A stretch of DNA of 64,000 nucleotides from Ashinkailepas kermadecensis. Its lineage: Eukaryota > Arthropoda > Thecostraca > Neolepadidae. Below, one piece after another: positions 1 to 10,904 of this stretch. The position numbers and the translations under genes were made by a program. The notes under the pieces were generated by a model. It saw only the letters and a program-made list of their open reading frames with translations. It was not told the DNA's origin and made no database searches. The DNA lies in the NCBI GenBank assembly GCA_034440615.1, contig JAOTOM010005149.1, positions 442,501-506,500 on the forward strand, in the 5' to 3' direction. Position 1 is the stretch's first letter, and every line of letters begins with the position of its first letter.

Positions 1-300
1 AGCCGTTGCCTGCCACCCTGCCACGGCTCCTGCACATCGTCCAAGCGGGTCAGGTCGGTCAGATCAGTCGGGTCTAAACCAATCGGATCGTCCGAACGTG
101 TCGATTCGCCCATACAAGTCAGTTCACCAGAACCAGCCAAGCACCTGAAAGCACCCAACACATCCAAAGCTACTTCGTCTGCCAGAGTCCTTAGCCTCCA
201 AGTCCCCTGACCAACGCGCACAAACTCCTCAAGCCGTTGCCTGCCACCCAGGCCGCTCAGTGTGCCCAGGTCACCTAAGCCACCCGGCGCATGTCGGCAT
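1..300. other. Non-coding sequence with a short internal repeat
   Basis: No gene is visible. The phrase gccgttgcctgccaccc occurs at about 2-19 and again near 231-247, each followed by proline-codon-like CCA/CAAG-rich sequence with no sustained reading frame. This suggests a degenerate tandem repeat or a partial duplication cut by the window edge. Confidence 0.3.
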
Positions 301-481
301 CGCAGCTGTTGGAACCAGTATTGACTAGGTGTTCGAGCATGTTTCGAAGTAAGCATCCGATCGCAGTGCGATATACTAATCGCACGATAGGAGGGCTGAT
401 ACTCGGCCGCATTCGTTCATTCATAGAGATTGTGGTATTAACATGTCCAGCTGGGCATTAATACAGCTAGTTGCATAACGA

Positions 482-616
482 CCATGAACACGATGACCAC
501 GACCATGACCACGGCCACGACCAAGACAACGACCACGGCCAAGACCACGACCACGACTAAGACCATGATTATAGCCACAGCCACGATTACTGCCACGACC
601 ACGACCACGACCTCGC
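482..616. repeat. Interrupted ACC/ACG trinucleotide-hexamer minisatellite
   Basis: About 135 bp of (gaccac)/(gaccacg)-type units. Reading frames on both strands give only Thr-Thr-Met or Val-Val-Val runs, so this is repeat rather than coding DNA. Confidence 0.7.
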
Positions 617-2640
617 CCATGAGCACGTCGCTACTCCAACGGATATGGGGGAACTGTGCTGACAATTCTTAAAAGTGTGCTGTGATAAAAGGCATTTCTA
701 GCGATCCTTATTCAGTCACTAGGTGAGGCGATCGGTGTGTCGAAGGTTTAATTGTGATTACGATTGTTTTCTGCCTTACAGATGATGCTCTGGAAGAATA
801 ACAAACGCCTATTGGTCCATTAAGGAGATGAAGTATGAGGTAACCCACCAACGAATAATTCAGAACTTCTGTGAAAATATAACAGCACGAATAATGGATA
901 CTGTAGTCAAGTTCGTGTCGTTTGGTAGTGACAGTCTAGAGTTTTCTCGCCCCGCAACAACTGGTTCTCAATTTCAATTCCTTCAAACCCACAAAGTTTT
1001 GGAATCCAACAGCCGTTGATGACCTTGTATTGACCGGGCTGATTATTACTAAACAATACGGCGACCACTTGAACAATAGCTTCTACAGTTTCTGCAAAGG
1101 TAAACACTAGCGCGTTCCCTTTTCAGTTCGTGCCTCCTAATCACTAGGCAGTCATGACGGATAACCGTACAGCGTCTGCACCTTACCCAGAGCTACATCT
1201 TACCAGCCTCGACAACCCAAGTCCATCTCACCTTGCCGGCTGACCAGCCCTGATTGACCTCCTCGGCCACCCTGCGCGGACTGAATGACCAGGGTCAGTC
1301 GCGCACCACTCTGCCACACTGACATGGGTGTCACAATGGTGGCACAGCGCAATCACTCCCGACTGTGTCATGGGCATGGCGCAATGACACAGCATCCGCC
1401 GACCGATCGTCGTTGCCCCGACACCGGATCTGACCGAACATAACAGCCCCGGCCACAGCCGCAGCTCGAGGCGTCAATTGCCAATGTCTGCGCGTCGGCC
1501 AGTGCCAGGCGAATGTCTGGGATTCGCTCGGAGCTCAGATCCCAAGGTATATGGGAGCCAAATGCATTTCGAAAGAGGGGGTTCTAAGTTGACTTCATGG
1601 CAATACTTATTAAGTACCCTTACAAACAGCAGTATTTGCCGCCATTTACGTATTGCGCTTTTTTGATCAGGCAGGGAACAAAGTTGACTACTCCAGTATA
1701 GGTGTACGGCATGCTATTTCCAGATGGATAAGCTGGGATGTGCTGCATACATGATGCAATTCGCAACCATGCATTGCGCACAACAGTAGCGGCCGACTGC
1801 AAAGGTGCTCCGATAAACAAGGAAAGGAGCCACTCGAGTACAAAGACGGCCATCACAACACCCTCCCCTCCCCCACCGTCGGCAGTTAGACGAGAAAAAT
1901 TAGCGGTCAGGTTCCCAAGATGCGATATGTCAAGGAAAAATAGTGCAACCTGTCGGCTGTTAAGTCTGCGAGGTACCAAAGTTATGGTGGGTGACGTGCA
2001 GCCCCGCTGTTCGCCGTCACCATGTGTCAAGAGAGCCGTTCGTTCTAAGCATTTGCCGAAGACGGTGCAGCATATACCATCAGGAGACGAGGGCAAACGG
2101 CGAGATGCGGCTGTTAGGGTGAACAATAGTGCCGACATTGCGCTCCCAAGTCTTCAACAATGCATGCGAGTCACTTGCTCAGACGGTGATGATACCAGAA
2201 CAGTGATACCCTCGAATATTCCCGCCTATTCCATGAAGCGTCGCACCAACCAGTGAAAGGACTCAGCGATGCAGCGACAAGAGCGTCCTCGTTTTCGTTC
2301 AGTGATATTATACTCGCTTGAGCCAGTTAGACGTTGCAATCTTTGGGACATTTGAATAATTCCAGTTACCTAGGAGAAATTTCAGAATTTTCTGCAAAAT
2401 GTACCAAAATAACGGTAACATTGCTCTCTTCTTCTCGAGAGATTCTCGAGAGGTCATCCAGGCCAACTTCAACGTTGCGGTTATCACGGAATACGTAGAT
2501 TATGACCGTTGTTGAACATTTCAACAGCATGTACGCACAAAGGAGAGCAATTAATGCCACTAGACGAGAGGGATGCTGCTATCAAGTTACGCACATGTAC
2601 GCTGAGTACTGCAAGCAGAACACCCCTAGATCTAAGCGCG
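617..2640. other. No gene recognised
   Basis: This 2-kb stretch has only short open frames with no recognisable domains. It lies downstream (in gene orientation) of the hexosaminidase exon at 2781-3717, so it is probably intron. I searched its minus strand for the next GH20 exon (GGDEV-type motif) and did not find it. Confidence 0.4.
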
Positions 2641-2655
2641 CTACACGGCATGACG

Positions 2656-2722
2656 TGTGTGTGTGTGTGTCTGTGATCGGGGTTTTAGGGCGCATCGACC
2701 ATGGTAAATCATTTAGCGCCCA
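2656..2722 (-). mobile_element. Tail-only SINE fragment (67 bp) with target-site duplication
   Basis: On the minus strand it begins TGGGCGC, contains GGTCGATGCGCCC and ends in a (CA)n tail. It is flanked by acggcatgacg (2645-2655) and acggcgtgacg (2723-2733), a 10/11 match that reads as a target-site duplication. The core matches the 3' third of the tRNA-headed SINEs at 38126 and 59831. GGGCGC and GCGCCC can pair as a 6-bp stem. It sits about 60 bp inside the intron after the hexosaminidase exon. Confidence 0.55.
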
Positions 2723-2780
2723 ACGGCGTGACGACCATTCAAGACAGTCCAACAGGACAAAAGCGAGACAAGCGCCTTAC

Positions 2781-3717
2781 CTTGCCGACGCAGACGGCCA
2801 GCTCGCCGAGGCCGGCCTTCTCGCCCCACTGCCAGCCGTAGCCGACGTGGGCGGGCGCGTCCAGCTCGGGCAGCAGCCGCACGCCGCGCGGCAGCGCGTA
2901 GTCCACCAGCTCCCGTACGTCCTGCGCCGAGTATACTTTGTCGGGCGAGTAGGCGCCGTACTGGGCCATGCGCGGCTCGCGGCTCACGTCCAGCGGGAAG
3001 CTGTCCGTGTCGGTGATGTGCCAGTGCAGCGTGTTCAGCTTGTTCATGGCCATGGCGTCGATGGTGCGACGCAGGCCGGTCAGCGAGACGAAGTTGCGCG
3101 ACGTGTCCAGAGTGAGCGCCCGGATCGGGTAGACGGGCGCGTCGCTGAGCGTGGTCGCGAAGAGCGCCTGCAGGCACGCGGCGTCGTCGTCAGAGTCGAT
3201 GAGCTGCGCCAGTGTCTCCAGGCCGTGGCGTGCCCCGAAGAAGGTGGGCGCGTGCACAATCACTTGAATGTAGGCGTCGGTCTGGTAGGTGATGAGCAGC
3301 TGGTAGGACTCGTCGGTGGTGAGATCCAGCTGAGTGTTGGCGCCGTCCACCACCAGCGCCACCTGCAGCACGCGACTGGCGACCGCAGCGTCGCACTTCC
3401 CGGCGCGCGAGCAGCCCGGCTTCCGCGGAGTCTTCGGCACCGGTTGCATCATCTCCAGCCGCAGCAGGAAGATCTCACTGGCAAGCTGCAGCAGCGGCTT
3501 TACCGGCTCGGGCGCAGACAACTTGACCTTGACGTTGTTGACGGCGAAGGACACTGTGTCGTTGCCGAAGTTGGCCGGCCCGGTCGGCTGGGGCCACACC
3601 ATCGACTGGTTGCCGCACACCAGCTTGCACTTGTTCAACTGCATGCCGTCCGAGGAGTTATCAGCCAGGTAGCGCACACAGTTGCCGGCCTCGCATCGCC
3701 AGGTCCAGTGGATGTCG
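2781..3717 (-). CDS. fdl: Fused-lobes-like beta-N-acetylhexosaminidase, GH20, internal exon (partial gene)
   Basis: Glycoside hydrolase family 20 hexosaminidase. Family members remove terminal GlcNAc; fused-lobes enzymes trim N-glycans in the secretory pathway. The exon lies between an acceptor (cattgcag before 3717) and a donor (AAG|GTAAGG after 2781) and encodes about 312 residues. In order these are: the arthropod N-terminal Cys motif (WTWRC..GNC...C..VCG, then WPQPTG); the GH20 N-terminal domain with GARHGLETL; and the first half of the catalytic barrel with LDTSRNF, HWHITD..SFP and LPELDAPAH. The stretch GWQWG....GLGELAVC after LDAPAH is typical of fused-lobes rather than secreted chitinolytic NAGs. 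The catalytic Asp-Glu pair is absent because the exon ends first, so more exons lie left of the window. A chitinolytic NAG is the alternative. Confidence 0.85.
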
Positions 3718-3784
3718 CTGCAATGACACACAGCCGTCAGCCGCCGCCCTCCGAGACCGGCCAGCCCTGGAGAGCATGGGAAAC

Positions 3785-4012
3785 AGAGCATGGAAAGCAG
3801 AGTACACTACACGTACTCTGCGGTCATTCACCGGAGGTAGCCATAGAGCATGGGAGACCATACTACGTGCATTCTGCGATCGTTCACGGGAGGTAGCGCA
3901 TATAGAGCATGGGATACCACACTACGTGCACTCTGCGGTCGTTCACGGGAGGTAGCGCATATAGAGCATGGGAGACCGCACTACATGCACTCTGCGGTCG
4001 TTCACTTGAGAC
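3785..4012. repeat. 58-bp tandem repeat, about 4 copies
   Basis: Units begin gagcatgggagacc and contain ctgcggtcgttcacgggagg. The array starts only about 70 bp upstream (gene sense) of the hexosaminidase splice acceptor, so copy number could move branch-point context. It is not coding. Confidence 0.75.
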
Positions 4013-4374
4013 AGGCAACATTGTGAGAGCATGGGATTGGAACACAACACCGCGGCCACCTGCGCCCGACACATTGCCATCATTATTGTTCTCGAGTAAC
4101 CGTAACCACACATCATGGGAAGCATGCCGTGAAGTATATCGATGGGCGATGCATGATTCCAACAAGTAGGCTTATTGGCAGACTGGACCTACTGATCAAT
4201 CCGGCTCTGTACCGGTACCCAAGGCACATTCCTGATCTGTGCCCCAGCCTAAGCCGACCCACTTACCGGTCCAGAAGGTTCCTCTCGTCGGGGCGGGCTC
4301 CTGACCAGATGAGCCATCAAACCATAGCTGGCCCTGGCGTCCTAGCCACCTTTGATTCCCTACCAACCTATTGG

Positions 4375-4898
4375 ACTTCAAAAGGCCACTCCAGTTTCAA
4401 GGTGTCCATCCAGTTTCTTGAAGTGTCCTGACAGCTGCAATGGATCCATCCTGCTCTCAGTTGGACATGGAAAACTTCCGGGACTTCTCCATCAAGCGCA
4501 GGGGGCCATGCATGAGCTGCCAGATGAGTTGCTGCTTCAAGAGACACCCAAGCTTCGGGGGTCTCCAGCTTCAATATGCACTTACTGGGTATCCACCGAC
4601 TTCAAAGATCCTCTAATTTCGAGGGACCCATCCACGTTTCGAGGGACCTCAAGCATCGAGGTGCCTCTAGGGCTTCGAGTGGCTCTTCCAGCTTCAAGAG
4701 GCCCATAGCTTCAAGGGGCTTCTCCTGTGTCCAACCTGTCCACATAATCTTTCGGGACTCCTTCATCGAGCTCAAACTGGTCGATATATTAACTACTAAA
4801 GGGGCTCCTACAGTTTCAATTGAGATCTCCGGCTTCAAAACGGTCCCTCCAGCGTCAGATGCCCTTCCAGCTTCGATGTATCCCTTCATTTCAAGGGG
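4375..4898. repeat. Degenerate ~20-bp minisatellite (ccagcttcaaggggtcc type), block 1
   Basis: Many diverged copies of a unit like ccagcttcaagggg-tccct. The stretch ctgggtatccaccgacttcaa near 4587 recurs as ctaggtacccaccgactttaa near 5497, so longer blocks were duplicated too. No reading frame is sustained. Confidence 0.6.
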
Positions 4899-4906
4899 TC
4901 TGTACT

Positions 4907-5394
4907 CAGGGCTAAAATAATGGTTTTTCGTTAGGTGAGATGTCGAAACGAGCACAGTAGGATGTCGAAATTTGCCATGGAATTAGTATCGTTTAAAATT
5001 ATTTTGATGTCTTTCAGACTCAACTTTGAGGAAATGTGGTATGTGATGTACTTACGACTGTACCTTCATCATTTGTTTCGAGATTCATAATTTAGGAAGA
5101 GCTATATTCGGGATAGGGAGAATAATATCTATGTTATAAACTGGTATTGTATGCCATATCATATTTTAAGCAATACCTTTACCTGAAATTGCGTTGCGAA
5201 ATGCTCGTGTATCACCATTTCTTATCGAGAGCGTGGACATGCTACTTAGAAACGAGATACTGTTAGAAAGGAGACACGAAGAATTCATAAGCACGCATCA
5301 AGGAGCAAGATATCGATACCTCTTGGATAAGGATGTCGATTGAGTGTTAAAAAAGTGGTATGTTCCACCCTATTTCACGAATAATTTATCACTG
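4907..5394 (+). mobile_element. hAT-like non-autonomous element, copy 1 (488 bp)
   Basis: Left end CAGGGCTAAAATAATGG; the right end read inward is CAGTGATAAATTATTCG, so the ends form imperfect terminal inverted repeats of the CAGNG..TAAA kind. The flanks are tctgtact (4899-4906) and tctctact (5395-5402), a 7/8 match that fits the 8-bp target duplication of hAT transposons. It aligns along its length, in inverted orientation, with 55972-56453. Frames retain faint shared protein-like similarity but are broken, so it is a non-autonomous or very decayed copy. It interrupts the minisatellite around it. Confidence 0.75.
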
Positions 5395-5402
5395 TCTCTA
5401 CT

Positions 5403-6060
5403 GCTTTAATGGGTCCCTCCTATTCCCAGCCGGACTTCGTACACCCTGGACTCCTCTCCAGCGAGCTCACAGGGCGAGTGGATAGAATGGAGCTACTAGG
5501 TACCCACCGACTTTAAGGGCCCCTTAGTTCTGAGAGATCCCTCCAATATTTGAAGAGTACTCCAGCTTCAAGAGGTCCCTTCAGTTGCAATGGGCTTCCA
5601 ACTTCAGTTGGAGGCCCTCTGACTTTAAGGAGCCCTTCCAGCTACAAATTTCCAGGACACCTGCTTTCAGTCTCAGCTAGAAGAATACCAATCGAGCTCA
5701 AACGAGCCCATATACGGACTTCCCAAGGACCTCTCCAGCTTCAGACGATATTCCGACTTCAATGGGTCCCTTAAACTTCAAGGCGTCTCTTCTGCTTCCG
5801 GGAGGTCTCCTGTTTACATTCTGACCCGAAAACTACCGGGACACGTCTACCAAGCCCACAGGGGGCAATAGATGAACCGCCAAGTACATTCTGACTTCAA
5901 GGGGCCTTCCAGCTTCAACGGGTCTGAGCCTCTCCAGCTTCAAGGGACCCACACCGAGTTCAAAGTGATCTGGAACATACAAAGCGTCTCAAAAGACTGA
6001 AAGGGTATCTGTACGTTCAAAATGTCCTGGGGAAATCTGAGCATCGTCGAATTTGTCCCG
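5403..6060. repeat. Degenerate ~20-bp minisatellite, block 2
   Basis: Same ccagcttcaagggg family as 4375-4898, continuing after the hAT-like insertion. The two blocks read as one array split by the transposon. Confidence 0.55.
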
Positions 6061-6299
6061 CATTCTGAAGAACCCCACAATTATTAAAAACATTTTGTCA
6101 AGAAAAAACACCAGATTCTCAAGGTCCCTAAAAGGCCAGGCTGCGCTGCTGCTGGAAAGGACCGCACTCGGTTAGTGCCAAGGTGCACGGGGCTATTCGG
6201 GCTCTCATCGCCGAGAGAAGAGGGGACACGTGCCCCTTGCCCCGGGCTGACCCGTTGAATATGCATGCAATCCTTGGTAATATTCCGCAAGTGTATCTC

Positions 6300-7350
6300 A
6301 CTATTCACGGGTAGTTAATGTTACAGAAACTGGTACCTGTTCGTGGACCGAATCGTGATGAGGGTTGCTGACGTCACCAGGGCTTCTAAAGAGGTGCACA
6401 TTTCTACAAAATGTTTCCACGTGGGTACCTACGTGAAAGGAACTGAGTCTGCCTCTGAATAAATGTAATACATAACTAAACATATAATACATACATGTGG
6501 AAACCTGGAGTAGCTTGTATACAACGGAATGGTGTGAAAGGACGAATACGAGGATATGGATTCTGGAGGTGGTTAGATTAGTATATGGACCATGGAGATG
6601 TTAAAGGCGTTTGATGACGTCACATGGACTATGGAACATGGAAAGATCCGAGGAATTTTATGACGTCATTAAAATATCCTCGATTACGGCTTTGACCCAA
6701 GGAGGCACAACCTGGGAACTGGTGGTCACTGGTGAAAATAACGGAGGATCGCATGAGACCGACCACATTTCATTACCTCTCTGGGAATGGCCAGATCTTG
6801 ATCTACTGGAACATTGATGACGACATCGCCCCTCTTTCAATAGAATACAAGTAAGGATATTGGATGATGGTGTGGGTAATTAGGCTTGAGTTCACAGGTA
6901 GGAATCAAACAATTGATACCTGAAGAAAAACTAAAGCATCAGGCCCCGTGCATTTTAGTGACTTCGGCCAAGTTGAATAACTCAGCATACTGGAGAGGAA
7001 CAGCAGAGTTTGGCACCGATTGCACTAAAGGCCCATGAATGACTGAAGAGCCTAGAAATGTTTTTTTAAATGAAGTCCTGGGTGCTTTGATGATGCCACC
7101 AACTAGAAAATACCCTATTCACTGTGCACAGCAATGCAGTTTGCTCAGAGTACAGACAATAGGGTACGTTGAGATTCGGAGAAACCTCGTAACACCTATT
7201 CTAATGAGTTCATCGATAACGTCACGGGTAACGAAAGCATTAGGCCCCGCATCTTTTGGTGACGTCACCCAAACTGGAAGTTTAAGAATACTGGAAAGGA
7301 ACAGCTGAGCCCACTCGATTGCGCGACAAGTATATAAAAGAGTCCGAGGA
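6300..7350 (+). promoter_or_regulatory. Cluster of CRE palindromes followed by a TATA-like box
   Basis: Perfect TGACGTCA palindromes occur at 6369-6376, 6615-6622, 6661-6668 and 7260-7267. A tatataaaag box is at about 7331-7340. The segment near 6940-7030 is repeated in diverged form near 7236-7340, sharing 'ggccccg...ttttggtgac' and 'tactggaaaggaacagc'. TGACGTCA is the known CREB/ATF site. Whether any of these functions is inference. No gene follows except the Penelope-like element starting about 20 bp after the TATA-like box. Confidence 0.35.
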
Positions 7351-7358
7351 GCCAAGAG

Positions 7359-7912
7359 ATTGTCAGAATAACCTTCGACCTTTTACTCATAATAACTGAA
7401 AGATAAATTAGGCCAAAAGGAACTGTATATTTCGACGTTGTGTCTTTTTCAACAGTGACAGTTTGAGGGTGAGAAAACAAGTAGAAAATGACGTGGAGGG
7501 TGTCACAGCATGCACTCTATAAATTAACGATCTCACAGCCAGTGGAATCCGATTGACATGACCTGATTTTAATACATAATATGTTAATATATAAAAACAC
7601 TTTATGTGCTAGACATGGGTACTATATAAAGAAACAGAAAACATTTGTCACATCATATACCTACTCACTGCACTGCGCTGAACAATACCCATCGGCTACG
7701 ACAAACGCGATCTTAACGTGTAGTTATGTGTTTTGATGTGCTCTGTAACCTGTGTTTCTGGTGTCTGTACATCGGTGTTTGGTGCTGACGGTGTAGTGCG
7801 GTATGGGTCCGGTGGCAACAGAGTCCAAGAAGATGTCTGGGTGTTAAGTGTTGGTCTACGATTTCTAATTTCCAGTGATTCAACTATTTTTAGCTCCGCA
7901 ACGTCTTTACAT
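7359..7912 (-). repeat. Left inverted arm of the Penelope-like element
   Basis: Starts attgtcagaataacc and ends acgtctttacat. It is the reverse complement of 9451-10001 with scattered substitutions and small indels. It includes, on the minus strand, the end of the endonuclease frame and the element's 3' UTR. Confidence 0.85.
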
Positions 7913-8831
7913 ACGTCTTTACATCATAAGCCAGACTACGAAAGACAAACTTCCCGAAAAGACTATTCGCGCCATCAAACCATCCTGCTCTCGTACAGCC
8001 GAGTGTTACGGCCTACCCAAAAGTCATAAGACTGACATTCCCCTCCGCCCTATAGCTTCAGCTTGTGGGAACCCACTGGATAAATTGTCCTGGGTTCTGG
8101 AACGGATCATAAACCAGCTTCTAGTCTTTGTTCCAGCTCATTTGAGCAACACGTATGATTACCTAAACCGGTTGCATCAGCAATTTCCATATGGCATGCC
8201 AAGGGGATCCATTGCCTTTACGGTTGATGTAGCCAACCTGTACGGTAACATACCGATTGATGAGGCCATAGCATCAACAGTAAACATGATCCGGAAACAT
8301 GTAGATAGGATAAATTTGCTTGGTCTTACGGTAAACGACATCCAGAAGCTACTCGAACACTGTCTGAAAAATAACTTTGTGCGATTTGGTGAACGCTTCT
8401 TCAAACAGTCGCATGGGATTGCAATGGGTAGTCGGATTGCCCCACCCATTGCCATCATTTTTATGGACGCAGTAGAATCACTACTTCTGAGCTCACTAGA
8501 CCAACAACCGGTGACGTACATGAGGTACATCGACGATATCATTGGTATTTTTACATTTGGATCGCAGGCTTTGGACGTGTTTCTCAAACGCATTAACAGT
8601 TTCCATCCATCCTTGAAATTTAGCTGTGAAAGAACCGATCAGTCGCCTTCTGGGCAAATACATTTCTTGGATACCCTACTGACAGTGCAAAGCACAGGGT
8701 ACTTCAACACAGAATTATACGTTAAACCGATGGCTACAAATATCATCCTCCCTTACTCGTCGGCTCACCCAATAGAGATGAAAAGATCTGTTTTGTACTC
8801 ACAAATGCTTAGGGCTTATCGACTAGGATAA
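7875..8831 (+). pseudogene. Penelope-type reverse transcriptase fragment
   Basis: An open frame of about 318 codons with PLE reverse transcriptase motifs in order: YGLPKSHK, PLRPI, FTVDVANLYGNIP (first catalytic Asp), HGIAMGSRIAPP, YMRYIDDIIG (catalytic YIDD) and IHFLDT. Family proteins are longer, so the N-terminus is missing; the frame begins inside the left inverted arm, and the first 15 or so codons are not native. A stop ends it near 8831, and homology continues in the next frame (8856 on). The RT copies element RNA at a nicked target in the nucleus. This copy is broken. Confidence 0.85.
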
Positions 8832-8855
8832 ACTCGAACTGGACGGGAAAGGGGA

Positions 8856-9100
8856 ATGGCTAAAATAGAGCGCCTCTTTCTAGACAATGGCTATCCACAT
8901 AGACTGATTCAACGCACTAAATTTCAAGTACAGTCTAAACACGGTTCGCAAAGTATCTCAAACCCTGGTAGAAAATTAGTGCAAGCAGACAAAAATGATA
9001 GACTAACCTACATTTCTTTACCTTTCGTAGACGACACGGTAACCAGAAGAGTCGTAAAATCATCAATTTCCGTCGTAAAATCATCGGGCTTGCCCTTGAG
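8856..9100 (+). pseudogene. Penelope-like element linker region between RT and endonuclease
   Basis: The frame starting near 8856 (AKIERLFLDNGYPHRLI...) matches the RT-to-endonuclease linker expected in PLEs. It is separated from the RT frame by a stop and from the endonuclease frame by a shift near 9110. The tract ggggggg at about 9173-9180 is a plausible shift site. Confidence 0.6.
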
Positions 9101-9102
9101 AG

Positions 9103-9666
9103 TTGCATGGCAGTGTGGGAGTACGCTCGGTGACATCGTCACCAGGTCTGCCCTGTACCCTCCACCATGTCCGGGGGGGGCAGAGGCACTGCCACACGTG
9201 TCATGCAGGCTTAGAAGGAAAGTGCCATTTAAAAAATGCCTTATATGTCATAACGTGCACACTATGTCAACAGGGAAATATGAAAACAACGTACATTGGA
9301 GAGACCAAACGCAGCGTCAGGGAGCGCTTCCACGAACACTTAAGAGACGCCAAAAATAGGACACCAAACACCATTAGGAGACCACACATGCCACAGTCAC
9401 ATGGAGACACCCATAACCTCAGCTTCTTTCAGGATATAAATTTTAAGCACATGTAAAGACGTTGCGGAGCTAAAAATAGTTGAATCACTGGAAATTAGAA
9501 ATCGTAGACCAACACTTGACACCCAGACATCTTCTTGGACTCTGTTGCCACCGGACCCATACCGCACTACACCGTCAGCACCAAACACCGATGTACAGAC
9601 ACCAGAAACACAGGCTACAGAGCACATCAAAACACATAACTACACGTTAAGATCGCGTTTGTCGTA
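9103..9666 (+). pseudogene. Penelope-type GIY-YIG endonuclease
   Basis: A frame around 9200-9345 encodes the zinc-finger-like CHTCHAGLEGKC..C stretch followed by YVITCTLC....TYIGET.RSVRERFHEH, the GIY-YIG nuclease core found C-terminal to the RT in PLEs. After a further frame change near 9450 the end of the domain reads LKIVESLEIRNRRPTLDTQ and runs to a stop near 9666, inside the right arm. The enzyme nicks the target to prime reverse transcription. This copy has at least two frameshifts. Confidence 0.8.
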
Positions 9667-10001
9667 GCCGATGGGTATTATTCAGCGCAGTGCAGTGAGT
9701 AGGTATATGATGGGACAAATGTTTTCTGTTTCTTTATATAGTACCCATGTCTAGCACATAGTGTTTTTATATATTAACATTATGTATTAAAATCAGGTCA
9801 TGTCAATCGGATTCCACTGGCTGTGAGTTCGTTAATTTATAGAGTGCATGCTGTGACACGCTCCACGTCATTTTGTACTTGTTTTCTCACCCTCAAACTG
9901 TCGCTGTTGAAAAAGACACGACGTCGAAATATACGGTTCAATTTGGACTCATTTATCTTTCAGTTCTTAGGAGTAAAAGGTCGAAGGTTATTCTGACAAT
10001 A
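9451..10001 (+). repeat. Right arm (3' end) of the Penelope-like element
   Basis: Contains the endonuclease C-terminus (to about 9666) and the 3' UTR. Within it, ttgaaaaagac-acgac-gtcgaaat (about 9905-9929) resembles the CUGANGA-stem II-GAAA core of hammerhead ribozymes reported in PLE terminal repeats. The first box is degenerate here, so activity is doubtful. Confidence 0.7.
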
Positions 10002-10900
10002 TTATTAACAATGCTCAGTGCAGTGCTGCATAATCTTCAATCTTATGAGACAAGAAATGTCTCATTAACTCCTGTGCAGATTGAGGGAGTCACCCAATGC
10101 AAAAAAAACTTTTCGTTTTGCACAACAGCGTAGTTAATCGCATCAAATCACATCAAACGCACAATAGTACTGTTTTATAATTATTTCCATACTGTATCCA
10201 CTATTAGCGGAAACGGTATGGAAGCTGTGTGCGCCTCGGAACAGAGGCACGTGATCTGTTCACTACAAAAACACAGGGGCATGGCAAGTCAGCAGACTGA
10301 GAAATCGAAATGACACAATTCTGCTTTCGCATCCCACTAATCAGAGCTAATATTACGAACAATATTTCCCTGAATGTGTTGTTTGAATAAACGGCATCTT
10401 GTGAACAAGTGTAGCCTGATGGTGAACTAATCGCGTGACCTTCTATCATAAATCCCACGGACAGCCAAAGATCTATCTATTTAGAAGGCGCGGAATACGG
10501 AATTGAAATACGAAGAGAGCGATCAAAGGTAGCCACGTTTTAGTCCATATTCCTCACCGCTACATACCATGGATGTGCTTCACTTGCATACTTCACTGCA
10601 CTGGCATACTTTTGCGAGTCTCGGCAACAAGACAATGGCTACCACAATAATTCATGTCACTATACTGAAACGGGTACGCCTTGTTCCATATAAGGTATTG
10701 CCTGCCATGTACGGGCGGCAGCAGCAGCGACTTCTCCAGGCACAGACATCGTACTAAAACGATTTGCCTCTCGGTCAGGGTAGACAGTGATATAAAACAA
10801 AGATGTTCATTAAGTATACCTGGCAAAAAAAAGTGTTACGCCTTTCAGTGGTTACCTTGAATACATCGGATACGGCAAGCCTTTGAGTTTTGTACAGTTT
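10002..10900. other. No gene recognised
   Basis: AT-rich intronic DNA of the hexosaminidase gene. Only short frames without domains were seen, and no repeat block stands out. Confidence 0.4.
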
Positions 10901-10904
10901 AACA

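Larger units (their letters stand above)
7359..10001 (+). mobile_element. Penelope-like retroelement flanked by ~550-bp inverted arms
   Basis: The element consists of a reverse transcriptase frame, a frameshifted middle and a GIY-YIG endonuclease, as in Penelope-like elements (PLEs). Its left 554 bp (7359-7912) are the inverted copy of its own right 551 bp (9451-10001). The right arm carries the end of the endonuclease frame and the 3' UTR, so the left arm is an inverted 3' end replacing the missing 5' part. PLEs are known for terminal repeats in direct or inverted arrangement. Arm divergence looks like a few percent by eye. The element lies in the first intron of the hexosaminidase gene, opposite to the gene's strand. 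Several frame breaks make it inactive. Confidence 0.85.

Noticed and set aside
2502..3896. 464-codon plus-strand frame
   Set aside because: Antisense shadow of the GC-rich hexosaminidase exon, with no domain of its own.
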